60,841 nt of DNA from Haplomitrium mnioides (GCA_049999725.1 JBNGIS010019962.1:1-60841), one strand, 5' to 3'. Counted from the stretch's first letter, positions 37,713 through 49,248 are shown. Numbers and translations: made by a program. The notes: a model not told the origin generated them from the sequence alone.

Positions 37713-37879
37713 CCCTCCTAGCTGGTGGTCAAGTCCCCTAACACTATCTAGCCATCTATCTTTTAGAAAATTGATATACACCTACAAATGCAAAGACTAG
37801 AAGGTTGGGTGCAATGGAGGCCCATTGTTCACCTCTTATAATCTATACCAACCCTAGAACTCAATAAAAACTAGTTGTT

Positions 37880-38116
37880 CTATGAATAGAAAGGGCAAAA
37901 CTATGATTTGCCAAGAATGATAGCCAATGGAGGCGTCAAGCATGACATATCCCATCCTCTAAAACATCTGTCACAAATCAATATAGTGGTTGCTCCCTTA
38001 GGATAACCACATAACATACATTTCAAACCTACATGACTCGAGCCACACTGAGGTCCATAGTGCCATTGATGTTTGAAAGGTGGCAAGGTGCACAATTGCG
38101 CACATGGTCCTTCCAA
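37880..38116 (-). pseudogene. PHD-type zinc finger behind the integrase of the outer element
   Basis: The minus-strand frame contains KCMLCG, then LICDRCFRGWDMSCLTPPL, then after a TAG where Trp is expected, FCPFY. This matches the PHD Cys4-His-Cys3 pattern in order and spacing, including the TPPL signature, with His changed to Asp and the last Cys to Tyr. Just upstream, in an adjacent frame, is the integrase C-terminal stretch LLQLEGRDVVVWKDHVRNC, so one frameshift separates the two. PHD fingers read histone H3 tails, so this would be a targeting module in the place where chromoviruses carry a chromodomain. Confidence 0.65.
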
Positions 38117-38439
38117 ACCACAACATCACGTCCTTCCAACTGCAAAAGGCAGTAGTACCTCATGTACACACAGATTTTGATGCTTAGCAATGACATCAAG
38201 TGTCATGGGAGCTACCTGCTACAAATATACATATTCATCAGGATGAAACCTTTGAATCCTAGTGCGATATTCACCTCCACATATAGTAGCATATCATAAA
38301 GTTTCACAATGCTGAGCAATGGCAAGGTTATCAAATGATGTGGGTATAACTCTCTCAAACACTTGGGCTTTCTCTGAACATACATGCACACAAACATCTA
38401 GATCATCCAAATCCACCACCATAGTGACATCATGTCAAA

Positions 38440-39060
38440 TAGAAGAGGGTAAATTAGGTTCCCTCCCATATAATAGAAAATAAGGTGAAAAAGATGCTAA
38501 GGGTACATGCTTACTAGCTTGTAACCCATAGCCAACCACTATAATTGGAGATCCCAATCTCCATAGTGACCAGCTTGCAAGCCATACTTGGGCAATGCTC
38601 TCTTCACCGTCTAAACCACTTACTCAACCAGCCCATTTACCTCATGATGATCTCTAAATGTAGTATGATGATCAATGAGAGCTTGCTCACACAAAACTTC
38701 AAACTCACCTTGAAATTTTGTACCATGATTTATCAACACTTTAGTAGGTGCTCCAAAATAGCTGAGAACTCAATCCAAGAAAGTGACAGCCACTCCTCTA
38801 CTAGTCTTATCTTGCAATTCTACCAACTCAATCTACTTGGAAAAATGCTCTACCATCACCAATATGTACCTATTGTGTCGTTGGGTTAAAGGCAAGAAAC
38901 CTGCAAAATCCAAACTCTAAAGATGTCTCAAACCCATGATAGACAATGGTTGCAACTGAAGAGTGGGAGTATTGAATGATGCTCAAACTCTATCACACAC
39001 CACACACTTGGTGACCTACTGTTGCATATCGGTGTTCATGCCTCTCCACCATTACTGTGT
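38440..39060 (-). pseudogene. Integrase of outer element, inactivated
   Basis: Minus-strand segments show the zinc-binding end (CVVCDRV), the first catalytic Asp (SLDFAGFLPLTQRHNRYIL), the second-Asp region (VLINHGTKFQGEF) and the Glu region (HHTTFRDHHEVNGLVE). The second catalytic Asp is Asn (codon 38728-38730), and several stops interrupt the frame (for example in HFSK*IELV). Confidence 0.8.
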
Positions 39061-39636
39061 CTGCAACAAACTGTAGGTGCGCTTCACCCCAAAATGACCC
39101 AACTCCTCGTGGGCATGACACACTAGTGCAAGATGTTGCATTGGCTTAGGCACAACACGTACCTTCCCATTAGTCTAAACTCGCAAAATTTAAGCCCCTT
39201 CCCACTTAAATCTCTTGGCTTGCTGCTAGACTCGATCTCTCTCCTTGGCATCAAGCTGTCTACTCAGAGAACCTATACCTAGAAACTCCAACACATGCCC
39301 ATCATTGTGAATATCCTGATCCAAGTTAGAATCCTAAACTCTATCTCCTGTTGAGGTCTCAACAACAACTTTATCCGTAGGGTCAGCCACCAATCCACTC
39401 TAAGCTGGCATCCAAGAAAGAAAGGTAGATGCATGCCAACCTGGCACCATCTCTTTATCGAACTCCTAATGCTGATGCACGCCAGTCTCATCATGCTGGC
39501 TTGTGGATGGGATATGACTCAACCATACTAGGCCTATGAACCACCTAGCAGTCGTAGTCTTGCAACAACAATGCCCACTTAGCAAGCTTGCTTGTGAGTT
39601 TATTGAATTCTATCAACCATTTGAGGGGTTGATGAT

Positions 39637-39915
39637 CTATAACCAAAGTGAACAAAGTACCAAACAAATAACAATGAAGTGTGTCACAGCCCACACTACT
39701 ACCAAACACACTCTCTCTCTCTCATAGGAACTATCCTTAGCCTTAGCCAAATTATTCAATCTTCTTGCAAAAGCCACAACAAACTCTTCTTCCTTATCAT
39801 TTTTTTGGGAAAGCACCGCTCCTAGCCTTGCTTTACTCCAATCAGTGTCAAGCTGAAACAACTGCTCTGCAAGAGGTCTCTTCAAGATAGGTGCATAAGT
39901 CAATCTACCTTTCAA
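39637..39915 (-). pseudogene. RNase H of outer element
   Basis: A 92-codon minus-strand frame carries the Ty3-type RNase H N-terminal part: FQLDTDWSKARLGAVLSQK (active-site Asp) and FVVAFARRLNNLAKAKDSSY (where functional elements have the SRxL..AExNY region). The frame then leaves the family. Confidence 0.75.
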
Positions 39916-40230
39916 CTGCTAGAAGGCCCTCTCTTAGTCTTCACCCCAAATCTATTCTTTATCTAGCTTGGTGAGAATGGTCAAGGGTTTGGTAATCTGG
40001 TTGAAACCTTTCACATATCTCTTGTAGTAAAAAGCCAATCCAAAAAATTGCACAAACTTTACTCACATCAGTGAGTTGGGAGTATCAGCAATGGCACTCA
40101 CCATAGTTTGTTGCACATCCAACCCTCGTGGGTATATAGTGTGTCCAAGGTACTCAATGTGGTCTTAGAAGAATTTTCACTTGCCTCGATACATCTTCAA
40201 CCTGTGGTACCTGAGCTTGTTGAACACCAC

Positions 40231-40761
40231 CTACAAATGCCTTCGGTGCTCGTCCACATGTGCCGAATATACCAAAATGTCATCAATGTAGCACTTAACA
40301 AAGTCCAAGCCTACAAGAATTCTGTCCATCACCCTCTCAAATTCAACTAGCACGTTCTTCAACCCAAATGGTAAGAACAACCACTGATATAATCGAACCT
40401 TGTTGTGTGCATCAATATCCCAAAAGATTGTTTTGGCCTTGTCATCTTGCCTCAATGGCAGCTGATGGTACCCTACTCTCAAATCCAACGAGCCAAAGAT
40501 CTTTGCATACCCAATTGTATCAAAGATCTCCTCTGGTGTAGGAATAGCATACTTATCAAACTTGGTCTGTCAATTGATAAGACAATAATCACTGCACATC
40601 TTCCTATCCGTGTAGCTCCCATGCACATCCTTATTGACTAGCATAGCTATGGCAAATGCATATTCCCCATATGACATCTCCACCAAACTAGCCTCCAACA
40701 AATCTTGCGTTTCAGTTTGTATCAACCTTCTCGCCACCACATTATAATAATGTAGACGCAA
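40231..40761 (-). pseudogene. Reverse transcriptase of outer element
   Basis: Minus-strand frames include an N-terminal part (40761-40570: LLEASLVEMSYGEYAFAIAM) and the palm (40488-40231: DLRVGYHQLPLRQDDKAKT, LPFGLKN and the catalytic box YIDDILVYS with YIDD at 40279-40290). The palm segment is open for 85 codons, but the segments are separated by stops. Confidence 0.85.
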
Positions 40762-41941
40762 AAAAAAATAGGTGCATCTCTAGCCAACTCAATCCAGATG
40801 CCTAGTCCTCTCAAGGTCCCCAGGTTCTTCATGGTAAAAGCAAAAAATTTCAATAACCATGCAAAAACTAATGTACCTTTGCACTCTGACCTCTTGTCAA
40901 CTATAGTCCAACTAGTAGCACCCATTTTTCCACAAGAGTCGAGTGATCTTCTTGATTCACATCTGGCTTTGCTGAAATGTGATTGGCTGAAGTGTGATGT
41001 GGTGGAGTCAGACTTGAATTGTCATCCACTAAGCTATCACTCCCTTGGGCTGAAATCTGATCGTCGCAAAAATGACTTGCTACAACTTCAAATATGTGGA
41101 TCAGCCCTAACATAGCCTCAATGGTACCTAATATTGCGCCTCTAACAATAGCCTTGATTGTTCTTGAAGGCTGCATGCTGACTATCGGCGAGTTGGTCAC
41201 CCCAGAAGATCACATCATATCGATCTACCACATTGAATAACACCAATGGTGGCGGCTAGCATAAAGCACTCTCTAGCAATGGCGCCCAACATCCAAAATA
41301 TCATCCACAATAACGTCTAGTGATCTTACAATCATGTTATGAGCTTTACTTCAACACCTTAGTAGGCACCAAGTTCGTCCACCACAATCGTGGAGGGTGT
41401 GCTTGTGATCTTGCTTGTGATGCATCCAACAATACAACAGGTCCATTCCAAGAGCGCACCTAATAAAAACTCTTCACAAGGCATTGGGGATTATCTCCCA
41501 ATATAGGCACATTCTCCAAGATATGTGCACGAGAGAGTACTTGATGGAGTTGGAGATGGTGTAATATCCTCAACATCTCCCAGAACAATTTTGAGCGAGG
41601 GTTTTGCAACCTTTAGCCCAAACCAACCTTTGATTGGCCCTGACATGGCCATCCAACAATCAACAAATCAATCAGCCGTACTCCATCCAAGTGGTCCACC
41701 CCCAACAATAAGATGTCGGTCGACAATGCATGCAGATAACCTCACACTGCACAAATTGAAAGCAATTGTGGATATTTCTCAACCATCAGTGCCATATACC
41801 TCAAGGAGATTCTACAAATGATCTTGCCCCTCTCCAAATACAAATACTACCGAATTGGAATCCCTACTTGGAGCACAACAACTAACCATGTATTGATGCC
41901 TCCATACAGCTCCAATAAAGAAATACCATTAGCATAGTATT

Positions 41942-41946
41942 GTCAT
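41942..41946. repeat. Target-site duplication, left copy
   Basis: GTCAT immediately outside the inner element, matching GCCAT at 52145-52149 with one substitution. Five bases is the usual duplication length for Ty3/gypsy integration. Confidence 0.7.
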
Positions 41947-44842
41947 TGTCACTCCCCTCCTTCAAGCCTTAACCTTCACAGGTGCCACTTGGAAGGCAGA
42001 GGAGGACAAAAACAAGGGAATAAGGTTCTTTTGTGAGATGGCCTCTATCCAGTTATCACTTTGAGACTTTAAAAAATCTCTCGTTACCTTACCAGCCCTT
42101 TCCTCACCTCAACATTCATAGCATCAGCCAATCTGCTCATTCACCCACAATGCTAGAATATACATACACATAAACCCAAGTATCTCTATGGAAATCTTCA
42201 ATGTAATTCAGGGGTCCCAAATCTGGACCCAACCACCTTTTATACACTTCAGAAGCAGAATGCAATGACCTCAGAGTCACAAGACTATGTCAAGGGACTT
42301 GACTCCCCCTTCACATGGTTGTTCCAAGGTCTGAATAATTGGTACTTATATGAGCCTAGTTCTAATTGTTGCTTATACTACATAACAGAATTCAAATCTA
42401 ACTAACATACTTATACTTAATTACAAACATACACACTCATTGCACCTCACCATTCAAAGGCCTTGCAAGATCACTAGGACTGATCTTCCTAGCAGACTCC
42501 TTTCTTCCTCAGCTTGCCACCTCAATCTTCCTTTCATCTCCCACACACACACCCTTCTTCTAGATAGTTTTTCAACTTCCCTCGCGAGAAGCCTTGGATT
42601 TACTTCCTCAAGCTCAAAAGAGGATTTCTTTCACTTCCACCTCTGGAAGACAGTCCTCCTAACTGCTGGTAGCTCACTCCACCTCTAAGCCTTAAACAGG
42701 TCTTCTCCGCAGTACGTGGGCACTAACGCAGCTACCCTCTTCTCAGCTCCACTTGAAAGATAACACCAAAGCACACTCTGAGCACTTTGGGTTGATGCTC
42801 CAACATAGAGGATCCAGAGATAACCCCAAGATCCCACTTGGTAATCTCTCCCAAATTCTCAACAAAACAGATTCTCTTCATATCTCCTGTATCGATTCAC
42901 CTCCGCTTCAGGTCCACCCATAGAAATGAGTTCACCTGGATCGTCTGAGCCTCTAGAGCTCCTCGCCAAGCGATTCTCGGCGCCTCTCTAGTCTTGCTCC
43001 ACCCTTGCTAGCCCTTTGCGCGAGTACACTTGCCTCACGTAAATTCTCACTAGAATCATTTCTGCCTTACCTCGTTGTGTCTTCTTTGTCCCGAGATCGC
43101 TTGCGCATCTCTAGCTTGTTTGCACACCAACTCGATCCAAATCAAAGCCCGTCAATGTATACCCTTCAAGCTTCCGCCCCTCCGAATCCTTTCCGTTTGA
43201 AAAGGTAGTTATTCTCGTTAGGCTCAGACCCAAACGTGGCGACACCTGTCTCGTCTATTTGCAAGATGCTTCCAAGTACAACGGTCATACAAAGTCGAGT
43301 CTGAGGAATCTCACGGATTGAGATTCCAATGATTCCCACGGAACCAAGTTCGAAGAACCTCATGGAATAGAGTTCCGAAGAATCTTGCAGAAAAGGAGTC
43401 CAAAGGAATCTTGCGGATTCAAGTTCGAAGATTCCCGCGGATCCGAGTATGTAGAACCTAGTGGAACCCAGAGCCCATTGTTGACTTTTCCTCCGTTGTC
43501 GCCATCCGACGCCGCATTCAACTTGGAAGTTGGATCGGCACATTGACCTTGTTCCGTAGTTGACTGCAGATCCCATTCCGGAGAATCCAATGGACATGGA
43601 AGTCCGAAGGATCCTTCGGACTCCTCCGAATTGCCACGTATCCAAGGCTGAATTTCTTCCGTAGTCGCCGTCTGACGCTGTTTTCAATAGGGAAGGTGGA
43701 CCGCCACGTTGACCTTTGTCCATGGTTGACTTCTCTCTGACCCAAAGGATCCAACGGGCTCTGCCAAAGCGCCACGTTATCCGAGGCCGCACCGTCCGAC
43801 GCCGTTTTCAACAGTGAAGGTGGATCATCGCACTGACCTAGTTCCGAAGAATCTAATAGGCTCCTCCAAAGTGCCACATGTCTGCTGAATCTCCCAAACA
43901 CTTATGAGGACGCCACGTTTTCGAGGGAGCTCCGTCCGACACCGTTTTCAACGGGGAAGCTTGACTGCCACGTTGACCTTAGGTTCCGAAGAAGACCACG
44001 GACACCCCCCACATCGGCCACGTTTCTGCAAAGACCCGCGGGCCTCCTGCATCTGCCACGTCTCCGCTAAAGCCCTCGGACACTCTTGGGTCCGCCACGT
44101 CTCCGCAAAACCCCATGGACACCCTGGGCTCGCCACGTCTCCGCAAAACCCCATGGACACCCTAGGTCCGCCACGTCTCTACTGACTCTCCCGGAGCCCT
44201 CTAAAGATGCCACGTTTCCGCAAAGGCCCGCGGACACTCCTACGCCTGCCATGTTTCCACAAAGACTCGCGGACACACTAAAGAAAGGGGTCGCGGACCC
44301 CAGTAGAACTTGTTTAACGCTTGAGAGATTAGAGCGTCCCCTGATCCTTGGCCTAGTCGTTGCTCACGAAGACCATAGCCCCTTCTTTCTCTTCCCGATC
44401 TCTGCTTCTAGTGCGCAGCATCTGGAGGCTTGCACAACGGCTTTTCCTTGTCTGCGGTCCTCATCACTCTTGAGCGCTCTTGGATCTCCACCCCGTAGCT
44501 TCGATCCTCCTCCTCCGACCTCCGCTCCTTCCTCACTTCTGAGGTCGCCCTCCCTTCCTTCTACTAGGGCCTCGATTCCTGCATCCAATGATACTTATAG
44601 GTTCTCTTCTGCTTCCGCCAAAATTTTGTGGTGGCCCCCCACTTGCTGGCTACCACTACTCCCTTCTCTCTTTCCGAAACGATCTCGTTCTACTCCTCGG
44701 ATCCCGGCAATCCGTTCGTACTCACTGATTGGAGTCGATCTGCTGCTTCCAAGATACTTTAATACTTACAAGAGGGAAATTGTACCAAGGCCACCTCCAA
44801 TCTCATGAATTCTTCTTTAGTGCTCCATGTCACTGGTTGACA
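41947..44842 (-). repeat. 3' LTR of inner element (2896 bp)
   Basis: This is the homologue of 49249-52144 along its entire length, with scattered substitutions and small indels. In element orientation it starts TGTCAACC at 44842 and ends GTGACA at 41947. A GC-rich segment at 43500-44300 carries internal repeats (CGTCCGACNCCGTTTTCAA four times) and many GCCACGT motifs. Confidence 0.95.
43633..44215. promoter_or_regulatory. Cluster of eleven GCCACGT (ACGT-core) motifs in LTR
   Basis: GCCACGT occurs at 43633, 43703, 43771, 43912, 43967, 44017, 44055, 44094, 44132, 44170 and 44209, usually followed by TNTCC or TNNCC. ACGT-core motifs of this type bind plant bZIP factors (G-box and ABRE). The positions correspond to about 630-1210 bp from the start of the LTR in element orientation, plausible for U3. 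The 5' LTR copy keeps a thinner set, including a full CCACGTGTCC at about 50939. Confidence 0.5.
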
Positions 44843-44845
44843 TAA

Positions 44846-44855
44846 CTCCCCCTTC
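44846..44855 (-). other. Polypurine tract of inner element
   Basis: Minus strand GAAGGGGGAG, three bases before the 3' LTR start at 44842, where plus-strand DNA synthesis would be primed. Confidence 0.75.
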
Positions 44856-44959
44856 ACGTGTGAAGCGACTTCGCAAACACCCTTCCACGTACATCAATTC
44901 CGTTGGTTGCCCCCTCCGTAGCGGTCACTGCCTAGCTAATCCACAGTTGTTGAAGTGCA

Positions 44960-45481
44960 ATTCTACAAACACCCACACACACTCACCCACACAACACACC
45001 TACACACACTCATACCTGCATAGCTGGAGTCTCCGATTGGATCACCCTGAGTCCCCTTCCTTCCTCCTCCTGGTTTACGTACCTCTTGAGACGATCGAAA
45101 TGCACTCAATTGGCAGACTTGTGACCCTCCAATGTCTCCAATTCTGCTGACCCATTTCGATGCAATTTCTTCAACACAAATGGGCCCATCCATCTGGTGT
45201 GTAATTTCCCAGGGAAGTGCACAAACCTGTTGTCATACAACAGCACTAGGTTCCCCTCCCAGAGGTCGGTTGGTTTCAAACCCTTATCGTGCTATTGCTT
45301 TCGCAATTGTTGTTGGTGCTCCAACCTTCCTTGGGCTTGCTCTCTGGCTTCCTCCAAACAAGTATGGCCTCATCTTCCTAAGGAACACGGCAACTTCCTC
45401 TCTACTGCTACCCTTCGGGATTTGAGCTGAACTAAGGAATTCCGTTATAGCAGCATAGTCCGTGGCCCTTCCAGCTTTCAC
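44960..45481 (-). pseudogene. Integrase remnant of inner element, core deleted
   Basis: The minus-strand frame starts with the region just before the integrase zinc finger (TDYAAITEFLSSAQIP, then RKMRPYLF). Within about 15 codons the sequence jumps, in another frame, to the integrase C-terminal region (LEEAREQAQGRLEHQQQLRK, FPGKLHTRWMGPF). The HHCC zinc finger and the whole DDE catalytic core, roughly 250-300 residues, are absent. Confidence 0.8.
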
Positions 45482-46111
45482 CTAAAATAGGTCTTCATCC
45501 AAGAACACGTTGTTCACCTCGTGCGGATTGATTGGCCCAACAATTTGGGAGAAGAAGTCAACATTGCTATGCTTCCTCCCTAGCTTGATCCTTACTTCAA
45601 AGTCAAACTCCTGCAAGAGCAGCACCCACCTCGCAATCCAACCGATCACATCCGGTTTATTTACCATGTACTTGAGAGCATTGTAATCGGTGTGGAAGAT
45701 CACTTTGTAATGCAACAAGTAGTGCCTGAATTTCTTCAAGGCGTAAATAATTCCCAAGGCTTCTCGATACATAGCAGAGTAATTCTTCTCTGTGGGGGCC
45801 AATAGCCTGCTGGCAAAATAAATTGGATGATCTCTGCCCCTCTCATCCATCTGGCTCAACACCGCTCCGATGCAAAAGTCGAACACATCAATCATCACGT
45901 GAAAATCTCTCCCACAGCTGGGAGGCACTAGAACATGGGTACTCGCTAATCGCCTCTTCAATTCCATGAAGCTTGCCAACCTCTCGGGGGTGGCTTCAAA
46001 GGTGCTGCCCCCTTTTGTCATCTGGGTGAGGGGCAGAGCCACCAAGGCAAATTGGTTGATAAACCTTCTGTAGTATCCCACGCACCCCAAGAATCCTTGC
46101 ACCTCCTTCAA
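45482..46111 (-). CDS. RNase H region of inner element, open frame
   Basis: A 209-codon minus-strand frame of Ty3-type RT connection plus RNase H: GFLGCVGYYRRFINQFA, IDVFDFCIGAVLSQ, IYFASRLLAPTEKNYSA, REALGIIYALKKFRHYL, FHTDYNALKYM. The active-site acidic residues (D in IDVFD, E in REAL, D in HTDYN) are all present. It is open throughout, unlike the neighbouring reverse transcriptase. It is part of the pol polyprotein rather than a separate gene. Confidence 0.85.
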   Translation of the reverse strand: MKEVQGFLGCVGYYRRFINQFALVALPLTQMTKGGSTFEATPERLASFMELKRRLASTHVLVPPSCGRDFHVMIDVFDFCIGAVLSQMDERGRDHPIYFASRLLAPTEKNYSAMYREALGIIYALKKFRHYLLHYKVIFHTDYNALKYMVNKPDVIGWIARWVLLLQEFDFEVRIKLGRKHSNVDFFSQIVGPINPHEVNNVFLDEDLF

Positions 46112-46299
46112 GTTGGTTGGGAATGAGACATTTATCCAGATGGCAATCTTCTCTTGGTCTACTTAGATGCCCCAACTGGAAATCCGGTGTTCAATGAGTA
46201 TCCCCTCCTTCACCCCGAAGAAACATTTTCTTGGGTGCAATCTCAGTCCCATCTCTCTACATTGTTGGAGGGTGAGCCTCACATCCTACTTGTGATCCT

Positions 46300-46867
46300 C
46301 CAGCTTCCCATACACCACGAAATCGTCGATGAAGATCTCCAAGAATTTCCTCATATAATCATGGAAGATGTTCATCATCATCCTTTGAAAAGTACCTCGT
46401 GCATTGCATAGTCCGAAGGGCATTCTTCAGAAGGCAAACACCCCCCATTCTGTGGTGAATGCCATTTTGAGATGATCCTCCTCTCTGATCTAAATCTGGT
46501 TTTACCCGGAGTACCCGTCCAGGAAGCTATAAACCTCTTGCTCTGCCACCAAATCCAGCACCCCATCCGTAAAGGGCAGCAAGTAGTAATCCTTTTTCAT
46601 GACCTCATTGAGCTTCCAAAATTTTTGGCACACTCAGATTTTCCTTTCACCATCTTGCCCCACTTTCTTGGGTACCACCACCAAGGGGGACACCCATTCA
46701 CTATTGAGAACCGGGTAGATGAAATCTGCCTCCAACAGCTTGTCAATTTCCTCTTTCACCAATAGGAAGAAGTGGGGGTTCATCTCGTGTTGTCGTTGTC
46801 TTACTAGGATTGCTGTGGGCTCTAAGTCAATTCGGTGTTCCTCCAATTCCCTCGGGACTCCCTTCAA
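46300..46867 (-). pseudogene. Reverse transcriptase of inner element, frameshifted
   Basis: The N-terminal part is open at 46867-46634 (HFFLLVKEEIDKLLEADFI, WVSPLVVVPKK). The palm is broken across frames at 46600-46400. The catalytic box FIDDFVVYG reads at about 46310-46334 on the minus strand. A protease-like region precedes it at 47121-47846. Confidence 0.8.
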
Positions 46868-47120
46868 ATCTACATGACTCCAAGTTAAGGCATCACTTTA
46901 AGTTACTTAGGAGCTGGGTGATGGCTTGCTCCGATTCTCTGGGCAATTCTGATCTGATGTAGAATGCCTTCCCCTCTTGGACCACCACTTGCTTGTGTTT
47001 GGATTCCCTCACCGCCCCCATCTCATTTCTCCATTGCGCCCCTTCCTCCTGCATCAGGGTCGCCAATCGCAATCTCCCTTCCACACGGGAAGACTCTTCG
47101 GACTTCTCTGTGTCCGCCCC

Positions 47121-47846
47121 CTACATTCGATGAGATACTTCGGACCCCTCCTGTCTTCCGGCCTTAGTGTCCTCATTCCCTGCCCAATCTTCCGTGGCTT
47201 TCCTCCGATGGTGCTCTATTTCTGTGTACTCTTCTATCTCAAGTTGATTTACAGACACCACACCTTCTTCCGATAGGTCCTCCTCTGTTGCCTCGCTCAC
47301 CATCTGAACCCAGTAGTGGCATTCTGACTCTTCTTCCTCATTGGACCACTTACTGTCATATTCCTCTTCTGCTTGGGTTTCCCCCAAGTGAGGAACAGGT
47401 CCATAGTGTACTATTGTCTTCTCGAGGCCAAACACCAATGTGGAATTCCCCCAATTATGCAAGACTCGGGCCCCATACAGCCAGGGTCTCCCAATTAGTA
47501 CAGGATATGGAGGCGCTCTAGTTGGCCGCATGACCAGGTAATTCAGCTTAAATTCCTTCCCTTTGATGAAGGTGGGCACTTGGAGGAGGGAGCCTAATGG
47601 TTTCACCCGGAATCCATCCACCAGCCTCATGATTTTGACTGTGGGTTGGAATTTCGTGAAACCCAGCTTATGGGCAGTCTCCTCTACCATAATGTTTACT
47701 CTTGCCCCTCCGTCTACGGGCACCAACGATAGTGTGCACCCTGCAATCTGAATGTCAATCTCAGAGGCCCATTTGTCCTCACACACCAACTGCAAATTTG
47801 CTGGAGCTCCCACTCGAGGCAGCCTTCTCCTCCTCTTAGCTCCCAT
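47121..47846 (-). CDS. Protease region (retropepsin) of inner element pol
   Basis: A 241-codon minus-strand frame. The retropepsin active-site loop reads LVPVDGGARVNIMVEE, with Asp-Gly-Gly in place of the usual Asp-Ser/Thr-Gly, a variant seen in plant gypsy elements. The flap and C-terminal part follow (LVMRPTRAPPYPVLIGRPWL). An acidic spacer of some 90 residues leads toward the reverse transcriptase. It overlaps no other coding segment and is open throughout. Confidence 0.8.
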   Translation of the reverse strand: MGAKRRRRLPRVGAPANLQLVCEDKWASEIDIQIAGCTLSLVPVDGGARVNIMVEETAHKLGFTKFQPTVKIMRLVDGFRVKPLGSLLQVPTFIKGKEFKLNYLVMRPTRAPPYPVLIGRPWLYGARVLHNWGNSTLVFGLEKTIVHYGPVPHLGETQAEEEYDSKWSNEEEESECHYWVQMVSEATEEDLSEEGVVSVNQLEIEEYTEIEHHRRKATEDWAGNEDTKAGRQEGSEVSHRM

Positions 47847-48149
47847 AACAACTCTCAGAGCTGCCTTCTGTACAGTGGGCTGTCCTTGATCAATTGGCCC
47901 ACTGTGGCTGTAATAGAGCAGTCCCTCACATCTGCCTGAATGTTGTATGGGATGGGTTTTGCTCCATCTTCTGGGGTTGTGATCTTTGCCCCTACTTCCT
48001 TGATCTCTCCCTGCTGTTTGCGGACCTTCTTTAGGGTCTCCACCGCTGTCTGCTCCTCCTCCAAGGCTTCTAGAGCCTCCAATTGCTTCCTAACGTGGTC
48101 CTGTTGCTTGGGATAGAACCACTTCAAATTATCCTGCTGATAATACGAA

Positions 48150-49042
48150 TCACTCCATGACGAGGGCGCTTGAGCTGTCCCCTTCTTGGCTTTCCGCTCG
48201 CTCTTCCTTTTGACTCTTTTTCCTGGCCTTTGCCCTAGCTCGGGTCACCACTCGGAAGCAATATTCAAGGGCAGGCGTCTCCCATCCGGGCAATTCTACT
48301 TCCTCCTCCTTCTCCAAGGCTATGAGATTGACAATTGTCGAGGGAGGAGGATTTGCGTCTGGGCCAAGGGATGCATCGGGCATTCGGTTAAGTGGGTAAT
48401 TGGCCGCCACATGCCCCTCTTTCTTGCATTGGAAGCATAAGGCGGGCGGTTGGCCGTAATTGCTCTTTCGTGGCTCCGGACAGTTAGAGGAAATGTGGCC
48501 TGGCTGGTCACAATTCCAGCAGACCATGATTGTTGTCCGGGGTGGCCGATTAGCAGCCCACTGGTTTCCTGGCCCTCCACCCCTTGCAAGCTTGCTCAGC
48601 ATGGTGCGAGGCTCCTCATTGATCTGATATACCGTCTTAGGGGCCTCTTCCATCACATACTCCAGTTCCTCCTTCACATACTTCGATGCTTCCTCCCTTA
48701 TGTAGTGTATCGCATTATTTTCTGCCAAGCATTCCTGAGGAGAGTGGCCATGTTTGCTACATCTCAGCCATGTTTCCTCCTCGATTCCTCTGAACTCTAC
48801 AATGAAGGCAGCTTTGAAGGCTCCTTAGTCCCTCTTGACGTTGTTGAGCAAATGCTTGTACCATGGATGGGCCTCCCCCTTCCAGTTGGCAGAATTCCAA
48901 TTTTTACATGGCTTTCTCAATTAGCTGCCGTGGTGTTCTCCAAGTCATCCAGCCAGGCATCGGGGTTGTCCTTCAGATGCCCCTTGAAGGATTTGTATTT
49001 AAATCTGCCCCTCAATTTGGACGGGGGCACAGGGTTTGCCAT
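48150..49042 (-). pseudogene. Gag of inner element, capsid shortened
   Basis: Gag probably starts at ATG 49042 (MANPVPPSKLRGRFKYKSF, then AWLDDLENTTAAN and a stop). The following capsid part is much shorter than the usual 200 residues and is in broken frames. The nucleocapsid is open at 48728-48150. It has a complete zinc knuckle CWNCDQPGHISSNC (CX2CX4HX4C) and a second, CFQCKKEGHVAANY, whose last Cys is Tyr. A Lys/Glu-rich tail follows. Confidence 0.8.
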
Positions 49043-49221
49043 CCCAACACTGGGCAAGGACAATTCCACCCACAAGTCAATTCCTTCCTCCACACTTCTT
49101 CAACACACTCACAACTAGTTGCTCTGTTTCTCAGAATTCTCCTTCATAATTCGATTGTGGATCCTTGGTGCACAAAGTGATATCTTGACCTCGAGTTGGT
49201 CTCAGGTTTCTGCAAACCTTT

Positions 49222-49240
49222 GGCCCTCCTTCTAGCGCCA
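49222..49240 (-). other. Primer binding site of inner element
   Basis: Minus strand TGGCGCTAGAAGGAGGGCC, eight bases inside the 5' LTR. It begins with TGG, the complement of the tRNA CCA end. The priming tRNA species is not determined here. Confidence 0.6.
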
Positions 49241-49248
49241 AAAATTTA

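Noticed and set aside
44086-44808. A 240-codon + strand open frame
   Set aside because: It lies inside the 3' LTR of a minus-strand element, is GC-rich and Pro/Ser-biased, contains the GCCACGT repeats, and is not conserved in the partner LTR.
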